Assembly: GCF_011761185.1 (NCBI RefSeq)
Contig: NZ_JAAOYM010000001.1
Span: 2,852,001 to 2,916,000 of the forward strand
DNA length: 64,000 nucleotides
Direction of reading: 5' to 3'
Origin: Saccharomonospora amisosensis
GTDB taxonomy: Bacteria > Actinomycetota > Actinomycetes > Mycobacteriales > Pseudonocardiaceae
Shown here: positions 44,049 through 52,859 of the stretch, piece by piece
How the letters are laid out: each line of letters starts with the position of its first letter
Position numbering within the stretch: position 1 is the first letter of the stretch
Program-made: the position numbers and the translations under genes
Notes under the pieces: generated by a model
The model's database searches: none
What the model was told of the DNA's origin: nothing
The model's input: only the letters and a program-made list of their open reading frames with translations

Positions 44049-44861
44049 GTGAACGAGCCGCTTGTCGTCGGCGCTGTCGCCTACACATCGAACGTCGTCA
44101 CGATCTGGGAGGGGTTGCGCGACTACTTCGCGGCGAGCCCCGCCCCCATGGATTTCGTGCTGTTCTCCAACTACGCGAGCCAGGTACGGGCGTTGCTGGA
44201 CGGCACGATCGACGTCGCCTGGAACACCAATCTGGCCTGGGTGCGCACGGTCGGCCGCACCGAGGGCGCGTGCAGGGCGCTGGCGATGCGCGACACCGAC
44301 GCGGTGTTCCAGAGTCTGTTCGTCGCCAGACCGGGCAGCGGGCTCGCCGGGTTGGCCGACCTCAACGGCAGGCGGCTGGCGCTCGGTTCTCGCGACTCGG
44401 CCCAGGCTGCGATCCTGCCGGTGCACTACCTGTCCGAGGCCGGTCTCGACGTGCGGGACGTCGAACTGCTGCGCAACGACAGTGACGTGGGCAAACACGG
44501 CGACACCGGCCGCAGCGAGCTGGACGCGTTGCGCGCCGTGCTCGACGACCGTGCCGACGCCGCGGTGGTCGGCGGCAACACCTGGGAGGCGATCGGGCGC
44601 GAGCGACTGATGCCCGGCGCGTTCGAGGTGTTCTGGGAATCTCCCACCTACTCGCACTGCAACTTCACGGCACTGCCCCACGTCGGTGAGGAGCGCACCC
44701 GACCGTGGGTGGAGTGGTTGTTCGCGATGGACTGGGACAACCCGGATCACCGGCCGATCCTGGAGCTGGAAGGGCTGCGCCGGTGGATACCGCCTCGGTT
44801 GGAGGGTTACGAGTCGCTGTTCGCGGCCGTGCGCGCGCAGGGAGTGCCACAGTGGTGGTGA
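44049..44861 (+). CDS. PhnD-like substrate-binding-fold protein without signal peptide (Rv1680-like)
   Basis: 270 aa. LVVGAVAYTSNVVTIWEGLR, the IDVAWNTNLAWV and FVARPGSGLAGLADLNGRRL segments match phosphonate-binding PhnD-type periplasmic proteins. The GTG start (44049, after GGGAAAGGGG) is followed directly by the fold with no signal peptide or lipobox. It should therefore be cytoplasmic and probably acts as an enzyme or carrier, not as a transporter component; no permease is encoded nearby. The stop overlaps the radical SAM start. Confidence 0.8.
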   Translation: MNEPLVVGAVAYTSNVVTIWEGLRDYFAASPAPMDFVLFSNYASQVRALLDGTIDVAWNTNLAWVRTVGRTEGACRALAMRDTDAVFQSLFVARPGSGLAGLADLNGRRLALGSRDSAQAAILPVHYLSEAGLDVRDVELLRNDSDVGKHGDTGRSELDALRAVLDDRADAAVVGGNTWEAIGRERLMPGAFEVFWESPTYSHCNFTALPHVGEERTRPWVEWLFAMDWDNPDHRPILELEGLRRWIPPRLEGYESLFAAVRAQGVPQWW

Positions 44862-45835
44862 TCCTTGACCTGGTGCAGCGCATCGGCGCGGTGGCCGAAG
44901 GCGACACCGTCACGGTGCCACTCGACCCGGCGCAGGCCGGCACCGTCGCGGCGTGGTGCGCGCACACGGGCAACGAGTTGCTCGGCATCAGCGGTGGCGT
45001 CGCCACCGTGCGCCGCGGCCGGGCGCCGGACCCCATCGCCGAGCTGGCTCCGCAGCGACGGCCAGGGGTGCGGTTGTGGCTCTACACCAACTTCGACTGC
45101 AACCTGTCCTGCGACTACTGCTGCGTCCGGTCCTCGCCGCGAGCTCCGAGGCGGGAACTGGGAGCCGACCGGGTGCGCAGGCTGGCGAGTGAGGCGGCGA
45201 ACGCGGGCGTGAGCGAACTGCTGCTCACCGGAGGTGAGCCGTTCCTGCTGCCCGATATCGACGAGCTGGTGGCGCACTGCACGGCGGTGCTGCCGACGAC
45301 GTTGCTCACCAACGGGATGCTGTGGCGAGGCAGCAGGCTCGCCGCGCTGCGGCGGATGACGCGCGGCCGGTTGACGCTGCAGGTCAGCCTCGACTCGGCT
45401 GAACCAGAGCCGCACGACCACCATCGTGGTCGCGGTTCCTGGCAGCGAGCCGTTGCCGGAATCCGGCTCGCGCTCGCCGAGGGGTTTCGGGTTCGCGTCG
45501 CGGCGACGCTGCCGCCGCAGCGGCTGCGTTTCCAACAGCCGCTGCACGCGTTTCTCGACGACCTCGGGATTCCAAGGCACGACCAGGTGATCCGGCCACT
45601 CGCGCGGCGCGGGGTTGCCGACAGCGGCGTCGAGTTGACGATGGAGTCGCTGATTCCCGAGGTGACCGTCACCGCCGAAGGGGTGTACTGGCATCCGGTG
45701 GGCGCCGACCACGACGACCAACTCGTCACCACCGAGTTGTTCCCGATCGGAGCCGCCATCGAGCTGGTGCGTACCAGGTTCGCCCAGCACCGGTCGCGTG
45801 CCGACGCCGCTGCCAGGTGGTTCCCGCGCGCGTGA
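44852..45835 (+). CDS. moeX: Radical SAM protein with truncated TusA-like N-terminus (MoeX-like)
   Basis: 327 aa. The [4Fe-4S] motif is C83, C87 and C90 in FDCNLSCDYCCVRSS, followed by the SAM-binding GGEPFLLPDI. Residues 1-57 resemble the back half of TusA sulfur-carrier proteins (AEGDTVTVPLDPAQ and TVAAWCAHTGNELLGISGG), but the CPxP cysteine segment is absent. GTG 44852, 44855 or 44858 could start it; GGGAG favours the first. The protein is named MoeX in M. tuberculosis by distant likeness to MoaA, but its reaction is unknown. No SPASM-like cysteine-rich tail is evident. Confidence 0.85.
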   Translation: MVVILDLVQRIGAVAEGDTVTVPLDPAQAGTVAAWCAHTGNELLGISGGVATVRRGRAPDPIAELAPQRRPGVRLWLYTNFDCNLSCDYCCVRSSPRAPRRELGADRVRRLASEAANAGVSELLLTGGEPFLLPDIDELVAHCTAVLPTTLLTNGMLWRGSRLAALRRMTRGRLTLQVSLDSAEPEPHDHHRGRGSWQRAVAGIRLALAEGFRVRVAATLPPQRLRFQQPLHAFLDDLGIPRHDQVIRPLARRGVADSGVELTMESLIPEVTVTAEGVYWHPVGADHDDQLVTTELFPIGAAIELVRTRFAQHRSRADAAARWFPRA

Positions 45836-45851
45836 CCTGCCCTCGCGGCAG

Positions 45852-46583
45852 CTACGCGTCCGGCCGACCGACCGCGTCGTCAGCTTTGTGGACGGTCGGT
45901 TGCTGAGGTGGTGCCGGTTCGGTTTCGGCGCGCGCGGCGGGTGGGGCCGCGGCCACCTCGGTGGGTGCGGTCTTGGCACGACGGTCACGGAAAACCCAGC
46001 CGCCGAGTACCCCGCCGAGGAAGCCGAACAGGTGCGCCTGCCAGCTGATGCCTGCCTCGCCGGGCACAAGGACAGAGAACTGGTAGGCGAAACACAGCGC
46101 CATCACCAGCCCGACGACGATGTCCACGCCACGCCTGTCGAACAGGCCGCGCACGAGGATATAGCCGAAGTAGCCGAGCACGACACCGCTCGCGCCGGCC
46201 CCCACGGTGCCGGGCGGATGGGTCAGCCAGGCACCGAGGCCGCTGACGAGGACGATCAGCGCGGTCACGCCGAGGAACTTGCGCACACCCCGCAGCGCGG
46301 CGAGAAAACCGAACACGAACAGCGGACCCGAGTTGCTCTCGATATGTCCCCAGCTGAAGTGCAGGAACGGTGAGCTGAGAACGGTGGGTAGCGAGTCGAC
46401 GTCCCGCGCGAGGATGCCGTACTCGAGGCTGAGCCGGTAATCGTTGGCCCAGTTGACAACCTGCACGATCCACAGCACCGCGACGAAGGAGACCATGACC
46501 CACAGCGCGCGGCGCGCGTCGGCCACCAACGACTCCGCGTCCCTGGCACCCAGCACCTGACCACTCGTCGGGCCGTCGTTCAT
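45852..46583 (-). CDS. Rhomboid-family intramembrane serine protease
   Basis: 243 aa with about six helices. Rhomboid motifs are LHFSWGHIESN (the HxxxN-type second-helix segment), the catalytic serine in VGAGASGVVLGY and the catalytic histidine in WQAHLFGFLGGVLGG. The C-terminal 45 residues are a Pro/Ala-rich cytoplasmic tail. It cleaves transmembrane segments; the client is unknown. It converges on moeX with a 16-bp gap between the two stop codons. Confidence 0.87.
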   Translation of the reverse strand: MNDGPTSGQVLGARDAESLVADARRALWVMVSFVAVLWIVQVVNWANDYRLSLEYGILARDVDSLPTVLSSPFLHFSWGHIESNSGPLFVFGFLAALRGVRKFLGVTALIVLVSGLGAWLTHPPGTVGAGASGVVLGYFGYILVRGLFDRRGVDIVVGLVMALCFAYQFSVLVPGEAGISWQAHLFGFLGGVLGGWVFRDRRAKTAPTEVAAAPPAARAETEPAPPQQPTVHKADDAVGRPDA

Positions 46584-46824
46584 GGCTGGTGTTCCCCTTG
46601 TCGTTTCACTCGGTGCGGCGAAACCCTACCCGCGGCCGCGCCGGGTCTCGCCGCGCGTGACGCAACCGTGACGCGGTGGTGTGCCGCCGCACGCACCACT
46701 TCCCGCCCGCCGTGGCCGAGTTGGCGCACCGCGGTGTCGCCGATGGGCGCGGCTATGCTGCGAACGTGCCCGGCGTCGGTTCGCGCAGCCCGTCGTCCCC
46801 CGTGGTCCGCTTCCGGTGGTGGCG

Positions 46825-47238
46825 ATGACGGACTTTTGGTGGGGACCGCTGGTCGTCTCGGCGGCGGCCCTCGTGGTGGTGTGGCTGGCGCTGGTGGTGG
46901 CGCTGGTGGTCGCGAACCCGCGCGGGCGGTCGCTGAGCGAGGCCATGCGGCTGCTGCCCGACCTGCTGCGGCTGGTGCGCAGGCTCGCGACAGACCGCGA
47001 GTTGCCGCTGGGAGTGCGGTTGCGACTGTGGCTGCTGCTGGCCTACCTCGCGCTGCCGATCGACCTGGTGCCCGATTTCATCCCGGTGCTCGGCCACGCC
47101 GACGACGCGATCGTTGTCACCGTGGTGCTGCGTTCCACCGCGCGAAGGGCGGGCTCACCGGCGCTTGCGCGGCACTGGCCGGGCACCGCGGCCGGGTTCT
47201 CCACGCTGTGCAGGCTCACCGGACTGAAGGAACCGTGA
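46825..47238 (+). CDS. DUF1232 (YkvA-type) membrane protein
   Basis: 137 aa. An N-terminal helix (about 8-30) precedes LRLWLLLAYLALPIDLVPDF and IPVLGHADDAIVV, the DUF1232 signature. ATG 46825 is the first start fitting this domain, with a weak ribosome site; upstream codons are open. The role is unknown. It is separated from the efe genes by the iron boxes. Confidence 0.83.
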   Translation: MTDFWWGPLVVSAAALVVVWLALVVALVVANPRGRSLSEAMRLLPDLLRLVRRLATDRELPLGVRLRLWLLLAYLALPIDLVPDFIPVLGHADDAIVVTVVLRSTARRAGSPALARHWPGTAAGFSTLCRLTGLKEP

Positions 47239-47293
47239 CCCGCGCCACCGAATCGGGCGGTCAGTTACCACATCGTTACATCCAGCCCTGACC

Positions 47294-47312
47294 TGCGGTA
47301 AGGCTCACCTAA
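47294..47312. promoter_or_regulatory. DtxR/IdeR-type iron box 1
   Basis: TGCGGTAAGGCTCACCTAA resembles the 19-bp DtxR/IdeR operator (TTAGGTTAGGCTAACCTAA). It is 120 bp upstream of efeU and is essentially the reverse complement of box 2 in its core (GGTAAGGCTCACCT versus AGGTGAGCCTTACC). Confidence 0.7.
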
Positions 47313-47375
47313 CCACCGGCTTTGTCCGGTTGGTCCGGGCCCCGTCCGGGTCGATCACCCACGGGCACTGGACAT

Positions 47376-47394
47376 TCAGGTGAGCCTTACCTAA
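47376..47394. promoter_or_regulatory. DtxR/IdeR-type iron box 2
   Basis: TCAGGTGAGCCTTACCTAA, a good 19-bp DtxR/IdeR-like site 38 bp upstream of efeU ATG 47432. Iron-loaded repressor would block EfeUOB expression when iron is plentiful. Confidence 0.8.
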
Positions 47395-47431
47395 AACTCC
47401 TCCAGGATCAATGACTCGGCAGGGAGGCTTC

Positions 47432-48298
47432 ATGCTGTTCTCGAGCACCTTGATCGGGCTTCGCGAAGGGCTCGAAGCAGCGCTCGTGGTGAGCATCCTC
47501 GTGGCGTTCCTGGTGCGAACCGACCGCCGAGGCGCGCTGCGGTGGGTGTGGCTCGGCGTGTCGATCGCGGTCGTGCTCTCGATCGCGGTGGGAGCGGTGC
47601 TCACCTACACCACCGCCCAACTCTCCTTCGAGCAACAGGAACTGCTCGGCGGAGCACTGTCCATCGTGGCCGTCGCCTTCGTGACCGGAATGATCTTCTG
47701 GATGCGCAGGGCATCGAAGAGCATCGCCGCCGAACTGCGGGGCAAACTCGACGACGCGCTCAAGATCGGCCCAGCCGCCGTGCTGGTGCTGTCCTTCCTC
47801 GCCGTGGGTCGGGAAGGGCTGGAAACGGCCGTCTTCTTCTACGCGGCCGTGCAGACCGCCCAGGGCGGGACCAGCCAACCGCTGCTCGGCTTCGCGATCG
47901 GCATCGCGGTGGCCGTCGCCCTGGCCTACCTGTTGTACCGGGGCGCCGTGCGGTTCGATCTCGGCCGGTTCTTCACCGTCACCGGCGTGCTGCTGGTCTT
48001 CGTCGCCGCCGGGGTGCTCGGCTACGGCCTGCACGACCTGCAGGAGGCCCGATTCCTGCCGGGCCTTGACGTGCTGGCGTTCGACGCCTCCGGCGTGCTG
48101 CCGGAGGACAGCTGGTACGGCGCCCTGCTGAAGGGCGTCTTCAACTACTCGCAACAGACCACGGTGGTACAGGCGCTCGCCTGGATCGGCTATGTCGCCA
48201 TCGTGCTGACGCTTTTCCTGCGGCCGGACCGCGAAACGCGGCGCGACACCGCGCCCACCGCCCCGGCCACAGGTTCGGCCAGCACAGTCAAGGAGTGA
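47432..48298 (+). CDS. efeU: FTR1-family ferrous iron permease EfeU
   Basis: 288 aa and seven helices. The two REGLE motifs (LREGLEAALVV near residue 9 and VGREGLETAVFF in the middle) carry the iron-ligating glutamates. ATG 47432 has GGGAGG 6 nt upstream; ATG 47411 is open but lacks a site. First gene of the EfeUOB operon behind two iron boxes. It imports Fe2+ across the cytoplasmic membrane. Confidence 0.94.
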   Translation: MLFSSTLIGLREGLEAALVVSILVAFLVRTDRRGALRWVWLGVSIAVVLSIAVGAVLTYTTAQLSFEQQELLGGALSIVAVAFVTGMIFWMRRASKSIAAELRGKLDDALKIGPAAVLVLSFLAVGREGLETAVFFYAAVQTAQGGTSQPLLGFAIGIAVAVALAYLLYRGAVRFDLGRFFTVTGVLLVFVAAGVLGYGLHDLQEARFLPGLDVLAFDASGVLPEDSWYGALLKGVFNYSQQTTVVQALAWIGYVAIVLTLFLRPDRETRRDTAPTAPATGSASTVKE

Positions 48299-48300
48299 AC

Positions 48301-49434
48301 GTGTCACACAAGTCCATCGCCGCGGCCACGGCGGCGGCCCTGCTGCTCCTGCTCGCCGCATGCGGCGAGCAGGAGGGTGCCGCCGATGCCGACGCGTCCG
48401 ACGCCATCGCGGTCAAGGCAGGTGACTCGAGCTGCGAAGTGGCCACCACGACAGCGAAGGCCGGCAAGCTCACCTTCGAGGTCACCAACGAGGGAAGCAA
48501 GGTCACCGAGTTCTACCTCTACGGCGAGGGTGACCGGATCATGGGAGAGGTCGAGAACATCTCCCCCGGGCTGACCCGCAGGCTCATCGTCGACGTACGC
48601 CGAGCGGGCACTTACCAGACGGCCTGCAAGCCGGGCATGCGCGGCGAGGGAATCCGAGGCGACTTCGAGGTCACCGGCCAGGCGGGCGCACAGCAGGACC
48701 GCGGCGGGCACCTGGCCGCCGCGACGCGCAGCTACAAGGCCTACGTCGACGCGGAGGTCGAGAAGCTGGTGCCGAGAACCAAGGAGTTCGCCGAGGCCGT
48801 CAAGGCGGGCGACGTCGAGCGAGCCAAGAGTCTCTTCCCGGTGGCTCGCACCCACTGGGAGCGCATCGAGCCGGTCGCGGAGAGCTTCGCCGACCTCGAC
48901 CCCAAGATCGACGGTCGCGAGGACGTGCTGGGAGAGGGCATGGCCTTCACCGGCTTCCACCGGCTGGAGAAGGATCTGTGGGTGAGCGGGCCGCGACCCG
49001 ACTCCGCGCGCATCGCCGAGCAGTTGGTCGCCGACGTCGAGGAACTGGCGAGCAGGACGCGCGGCATCGAGTTGACGCCGGTGGCGCTAGCCAACGGTGC
49101 CAAGGAACTCCTCGACGAGGTCGCCACCGGCAAGATCACCGGCGAGGAGGACAGGTACTCCCACACCGATCTGTGGGACTTCCAGGCCAATGTGGATGGT
49201 TCGAAGGCAGCGATCGACGCGCTGCGCCCCGCGATCCTGCAACGCGACGCGCGACTGCCGGCCACGCTGGACACCAGGTTCGCCGAGCTGAACCGGCTGC
49301 TCGACAAGCATCGTGACGGCGACGGCTTCCGCCGCTACACCGACCTGTCGCGGCAGGAGGTGCGTGAGCTGGCCTCGGCGGTGGACGCGCTGGGCGAGCC
49401 GGTGAGCAAGGTGGCCGAGGTGGTGGCGAGCTGA
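48301..49434 (+). CDS. efeO: EfeO iron-uptake lipoprotein (cupredoxin plus M75 domain)
   Basis: 377 aa. The lipobox LLAACGEQEG gives a diacylglycerol-anchored cysteine. A cupredoxin-like domain (about 30-120) includes EVATTTAKAGKLTFEVTNEG, followed by an M75 peptidase-like (imelysin) domain with HWERIEP and GFHRLEKDLW. GTG 48301 has AAGGAG 6 nt upstream; GTG 48295 is too close to it. It binds periplasmic iron and passes it to EfeU. It overlaps efeB by 3 nt. Confidence 0.93.
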   Translation: MSHKSIAAATAAALLLLLAACGEQEGAADADASDAIAVKAGDSSCEVATTTAKAGKLTFEVTNEGSKVTEFYLYGEGDRIMGEVENISPGLTRRLIVDVRRAGTYQTACKPGMRGEGIRGDFEVTGQAGAQQDRGGHLAAATRSYKAYVDAEVEKLVPRTKEFAEAVKAGDVERAKSLFPVARTHWERIEPVAESFADLDPKIDGREDVLGEGMAFTGFHRLEKDLWVSGPRPDSARIAEQLVADVEELASRTRGIELTPVALANGAKELLDEVATGKITGEEDRYSHTDLWDFQANVDGSKAAIDALRPAILQRDARLPATLDTRFAELNRLLDKHRDGDGFRRYTDLSRQEVRELASAVDALGEPVSKVAEVVAS

Positions 49435-50690
49435 TGGCGGGCCTGTCGCGGCGGCGCCTGCTCGGACTCACCGGGGCAGGCGCCGCGCTCGCCGGAACCG
49501 GGGCGGCGGGCGGGTTGGCGGCGAAGCGCTGGCTGCTCACCGAGCCGGGCGATCAACCGCAGGAGCTCACCACCACCGTGCCGTTCGAAGGTGCCCATCA
49601 AGCGGGCATCGTCACCCCGGCGCAGGATCACCTGCACTTCGTCGCCTTCGATGTCACCACCTCCGACCGCGGCGACCTCGTGGAGCTGCTGCGGGAGTGG
49701 ACTCGTGCGGCACGCCGAATGACCCGCGGACTGGAAACGGAGGGCGGCGGCGCGGTGGGCGGCTCGCCGTACGCACCGCCCGCCGACACCGGCGAGGCTC
49801 TCGGCCTTCCCGCGTCCGCGCTGACCCTCACCATCGGCTTCGGCCCCTCGCTGTTCGACGAGCGGTTCGGCCTGCGCGAGCGCAAACCCGCCGCGTTGGC
49901 CGACCTGCCGCCGTTCCCGCGTGATGACCTGGACCCTGCGCGCTGCGGTGGCGATCTGTGCGTGCAGGCCTGCGCCAACGACCCGCAGGTGGCGGTGCAC
50001 GCGGTGCGCAACCTGGCACGGATCGGCTTCGGCAAGGTGGCGGTGCGCTGGTCGCAGCTGGGGTTCGGGCGCACCTCGTCCACCAGCCGCGCCCAGCAGA
50101 CACCGCGCAACCTGTTCGGCTTCAAGGACGGCACCAACAACCTCAAGGCCGAGGACACCCAGGCCCTCGACGAGCACGTCTGGGTGCGCCCCGGCGACGG
50201 CCCCGACTGGCTGGTGGGCGGAACCTACCTCGTCGCCCGGCGCATCCGGATGCACATCGAGACCTGGGACCGCACGTCGCTGGGCGAGCAGGAACAACTC
50301 ATCGGCCGCGCGAAGGGCAGCGGCGCCCCGCTCGGCCAGGCCGCCGAGTTCGACCAGGTCGACCTCCACGTCAAGGGCACGGACGGCGAACCGATGATCC
50401 CGCACAACGCACACATCCGGTTGGCCTCACCCGACTCGCTCGGCGGCGTGCGCATCCTGCGCCGCGGCTACAACTTCACCGACGGCTCCGACGGCCTCGG
50501 CCATCTCGACGCGGGTTTGTTCTTCATCTGCTTCAACCGGGACAGCCGCGAGCAGTTCGTGCCGATGCAACGTGCGCTGGCCACCGGGGACCCGATGATG
50601 GAGTACCTCGAGCACACCGGGTCGGCGATCTTCGCCTGCCCGCCCGGTGTGAGCCACGGCGGCTACTGGGGCGAGCAGCTGTTCGGCTGA
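49434..50690 (+). CDS. efeB: EfeB dye-decolorising haem peroxidase, Tat-exported
   Basis: 418 aa. The twin-arginine signal SRRRLLGLTGAGAALAG sends the folded haem protein out. The DyP motif FGFKDGTNN supplies the distal aspartate, and the haem-side histidine (NAHIRLASP) and arginine (CFNRDSREQF) are present. EfeB oxidises ferrous iron or releases it from haem at the cell surface for EfeO/EfeU. ATG overlaps the efeO stop (TGATG). Confidence 0.94.
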   Translation: MAGLSRRRLLGLTGAGAALAGTGAAGGLAAKRWLLTEPGDQPQELTTTVPFEGAHQAGIVTPAQDHLHFVAFDVTTSDRGDLVELLREWTRAARRMTRGLETEGGGAVGGSPYAPPADTGEALGLPASALTLTIGFGPSLFDERFGLRERKPAALADLPPFPRDDLDPARCGGDLCVQACANDPQVAVHAVRNLARIGFGKVAVRWSQLGFGRTSSTSRAQQTPRNLFGFKDGTNNLKAEDTQALDEHVWVRPGDGPDWLVGGTYLVARRIRMHIETWDRTSLGEQEQLIGRAKGSGAPLGQAAEFDQVDLHVKGTDGEPMIPHNAHIRLASPDSLGGVRILRRGYNFTDGSDGLGHLDAGLFFICFNRDSREQFVPMQRALATGDPMMEYLEHTGSAIFACPPGVSHGGYWGEQLFG

Positions 50691-50800
50691 ACGAACTCCC
50701 TCGTGCTGGGTGGAGCGCGTGCCGCACCGGCCGTTGCGGGCGCGGGTGCGCGGGTGTCGATGCCGGAACGCAGCTCGCGTGAAGCCACGAGGAGATCCCC

Positions 50801-51193
50801 ATGCCGGACAGGCAGCCAGGCGACCGGGTGAGTGAGGTTTTTTCTGAGCAGGTCGGCGCGCTCGCGCGCGACGAGCCGCGGGACGCGTTGCGGGAACCGC
50901 GCGCCAAGGCCGGGCAGGCGGGGATCGGCGGAGCGCTCATCGTGTTCGCCTGCGTGCTCGCCCTTTACGCGGGGGCCGCGTTCGTCGCCGGAATCGGCCT
51001 CGCGTTGAGCGGGGTGCTGCCGTCCTGGCTTGCGGCGGTGTTCACCGGGCTGGCGCTTTCGGGTCGTGGCCGCGCTTGCCGCCTGCGCGGTGCCGACCGG
51101 ATTCGTCGGGCAGCTCCCCCGGTGCCGGAGCAGGCGCTGTCCGGCGTCCGCAGCGGCGGCGAAGCGGCGGGTAGGGCAGCCCGCGAGCAGTGA
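50801..51193 (+). CDS. Holin-like (phage-holin III superfamily) membrane protein with a frame irregularity
   Basis: 130 aa. The N-terminal part resembles actinobacterial phage-holin family proteins: a polar start (VSEVFSEQVGALARDE) and helices AGIGGALIVFACVLALYAGA and LPSWLAAVFTGLAL. After LAL the chain becomes RGRACRLRGADRIRR, whereas the next frame reads VVAALAACAV, as expected for the third part. The original frame then resumes with PPVPEQALSGVR. A pair of compensating frameshifts (about 51057 and 51100) is likely, so the protein may be altered or defective. Confidence 0.6.
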   Translation: MPDRQPGDRVSEVFSEQVGALARDEPRDALREPRAKAGQAGIGGALIVFACVLALYAGAAFVAGIGLALSGVLPSWLAAVFTGLALSGRGRACRLRGADRIRRAAPPVPEQALSGVRSGGEAAGRAAREQ

Positions 51194-51544
51194 CCGGCGG
51201 CCGAGCGCAGCGCCGGGTGGGCCCTGGGCAGGGCAGCTTGAGATTTTCGCCTCACCGTAGGCACAACTCGCTGCGGCGGCTGTGCCAGTCGTGTGCCAGT
51301 CAACTACCGTGTGTTCGCAGCACTTTCTCGACCAGCATGACTCTCGCTCCTGCTGGGCGCTGGTGCGGTATTCCCGCGCGTTACCGCGCGGCGATGTTGG
51401 CATCGCCACAGGTTTGGAACTGCGGAACGGCGGTCGGGCACCGGTTAGCGTGTTGACGCCCGGCCACCGACGACCGGTGCTGATGTCTGTTCTTCCGGGT
51501 CACCGCCGCGTCGGTGTGCCCTGCCCCGGCTGGAGGAAGCAGCT
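51194..51544. other. Gene-free stretch before the MFS gene
   Basis: I see no convincing ORF or RNA gene. The GC content dips locally around 51242-51330. GGAGG at 51532-51537 is the ribosome site for the MFS TTG start. A promoter for that gene is presumably here but no clear -35/-10 can be defended. Confidence 0.5.
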
Positions 51545-52801
51545 TTGCGGCGAGAACTGCCGCCCGTGTTCCGCGCACTAGGCAACCACAACTACAGACT
51601 GTGGGCGGGCGCTGACCTGGTCTCTGTCACCGGTACCTGGATGCAGGTGCTCGGGCTGAACTGGGTTGTGCTGGCCATGACGGGCTCCGCCACCTCGCTG
51701 GGCGTCTCGGTGCTGCTCAGCACCCTGCCCGCACTGCTGTTCGGGCCGTGGGCCGGTGCCCTGGCCGACCGGTTCCCGCCCCGGCGGATCGTGCTGATCG
51801 CGGAGAGCACGCACCTGGTGCTGGCGCTGCTGCTGGCGCTGGTGGTGTGGACTGGACTGCCGGTCGGCGCCATCTACGCCCTCACGGCACTGTCCGGGCT
51901 GGTCGGCACCTTCGGCGGGCCGGCGCTGGGTCGCTTCGCCAGCCAGGTGGTTCCCAGGAACGATCTCGGCAACGCGCTGGCGTGGAACTCGATCGTCAAC
52001 TCGATCGGCAGGGTGCTCGGCATGAGCCTGGCCGGGGTGCTCGTCGCGGTCGGCAGCGAACCGCTGCTGTTCCTTGTCAACGCGGCGACCTTCGTCGCCG
52101 TCATAGCGACCGTCCTCGTGATGCGGCCCGGTGAGTTCTACCCGATCGCGGTGAGCGACCCCGAGCTCGCGGGTGTCAGGGCAGGACTGACCTACGTGCG
52201 CGGACAGCGGGCGCTGTTGCTGCTGTTCGCGCTGGGGTTCGTGCTGTCAAGCCTCGGCCGCAACTACCAGGTCACGATGGCCGCCATGGCGGAAGGACCG
52301 CTGGGAGCCGGTGCGGCTGGCTACGGTGTGCTGTCGTCGGTGTTCGCCGTCGGCACAGTGGTCGGCGGTGTGGTGACCGCCCGTTTCCGGGAGCTGACGA
52401 TCCCGCTGCTGCTCGGTGCCGCCGCCTTCACCAGCGTGCTGCAGGCGATCAGTGGCTTCCTGCCCAACCTGGTCGGCTTCGCGGCGATGATCCTGCCGAT
52501 CGCCGCGGGTGCCGTGCTCATCGACACCGCGAAGAGCACTCGCCTGCAACTGGATTCCGACGAGGGGATGCGCGGCCGGGTACTCGCCGTCCAGGGCACC
52601 GTCGCCGCGGCCGCCGGAGCCGTTGGCGCGCCGCTGCTCGGCTGGTTGGCGGAGCGGTTCGGACCGCCACAGGCGCTGCTGGTGGCAGGACTGACCACGC
52701 TTGTCGCTACCGCGGCGGCCGCGGCCGCTTTCAGATCGGCCAGGCAGCAGGCAGGCGAACCGGTGGGGGCGAATCCCGTCGCAGCCACGGCCGGGAGCTG
52801 A
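51545..52801 (+). CDS. Major facilitator superfamily transporter (EntS-like exporter)
   Basis: 418 aa, twelve helices. The MFS loop 2-3 motif GPWAGALADRFPPRRIVLIA is clear and the N-terminal FRALGNHNYRLWAGADLVSV is typical of the MFS_3/EntS exporter group. TTG 51545 is the start, GGAGG 8 nt upstream. It is single, ending before a large hairpin shared with the convergent demethylase gene. The exported compound is not known; siderophore-like or drug export is typical for relatives. Confidence 0.88.
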   Translation: MRRELPPVFRALGNHNYRLWAGADLVSVTGTWMQVLGLNWVVLAMTGSATSLGVSVLLSTLPALLFGPWAGALADRFPPRRIVLIAESTHLVLALLLALVVWTGLPVGAIYALTALSGLVGTFGGPALGRFASQVVPRNDLGNALAWNSIVNSIGRVLGMSLAGVLVAVGSEPLLFLVNAATFVAVIATVLVMRPGEFYPIAVSDPELAGVRAGLTYVRGQRALLLLFALGFVLSSLGRNYQVTMAAMAEGPLGAGAAGYGVLSSVFAVGTVVGGVVTARFRELTIPLLLGAAAFTSVLQAISGFLPNLVGFAAMILPIAAGAVLIDTAKSTRLQLDSDEGMRGRVLAVQGTVAAAAGAVGAPLLGWLAERFGPPQALLVAGLTTLVATAAAAAAFRSARQQAGEPVGANPVAATAGS

Positions 52802-52859
52802 ACCCCGGGCACGGACCGGTCGGCCCGGCCGTCGCACCCTGCGCGCCGCCCCACGACAC

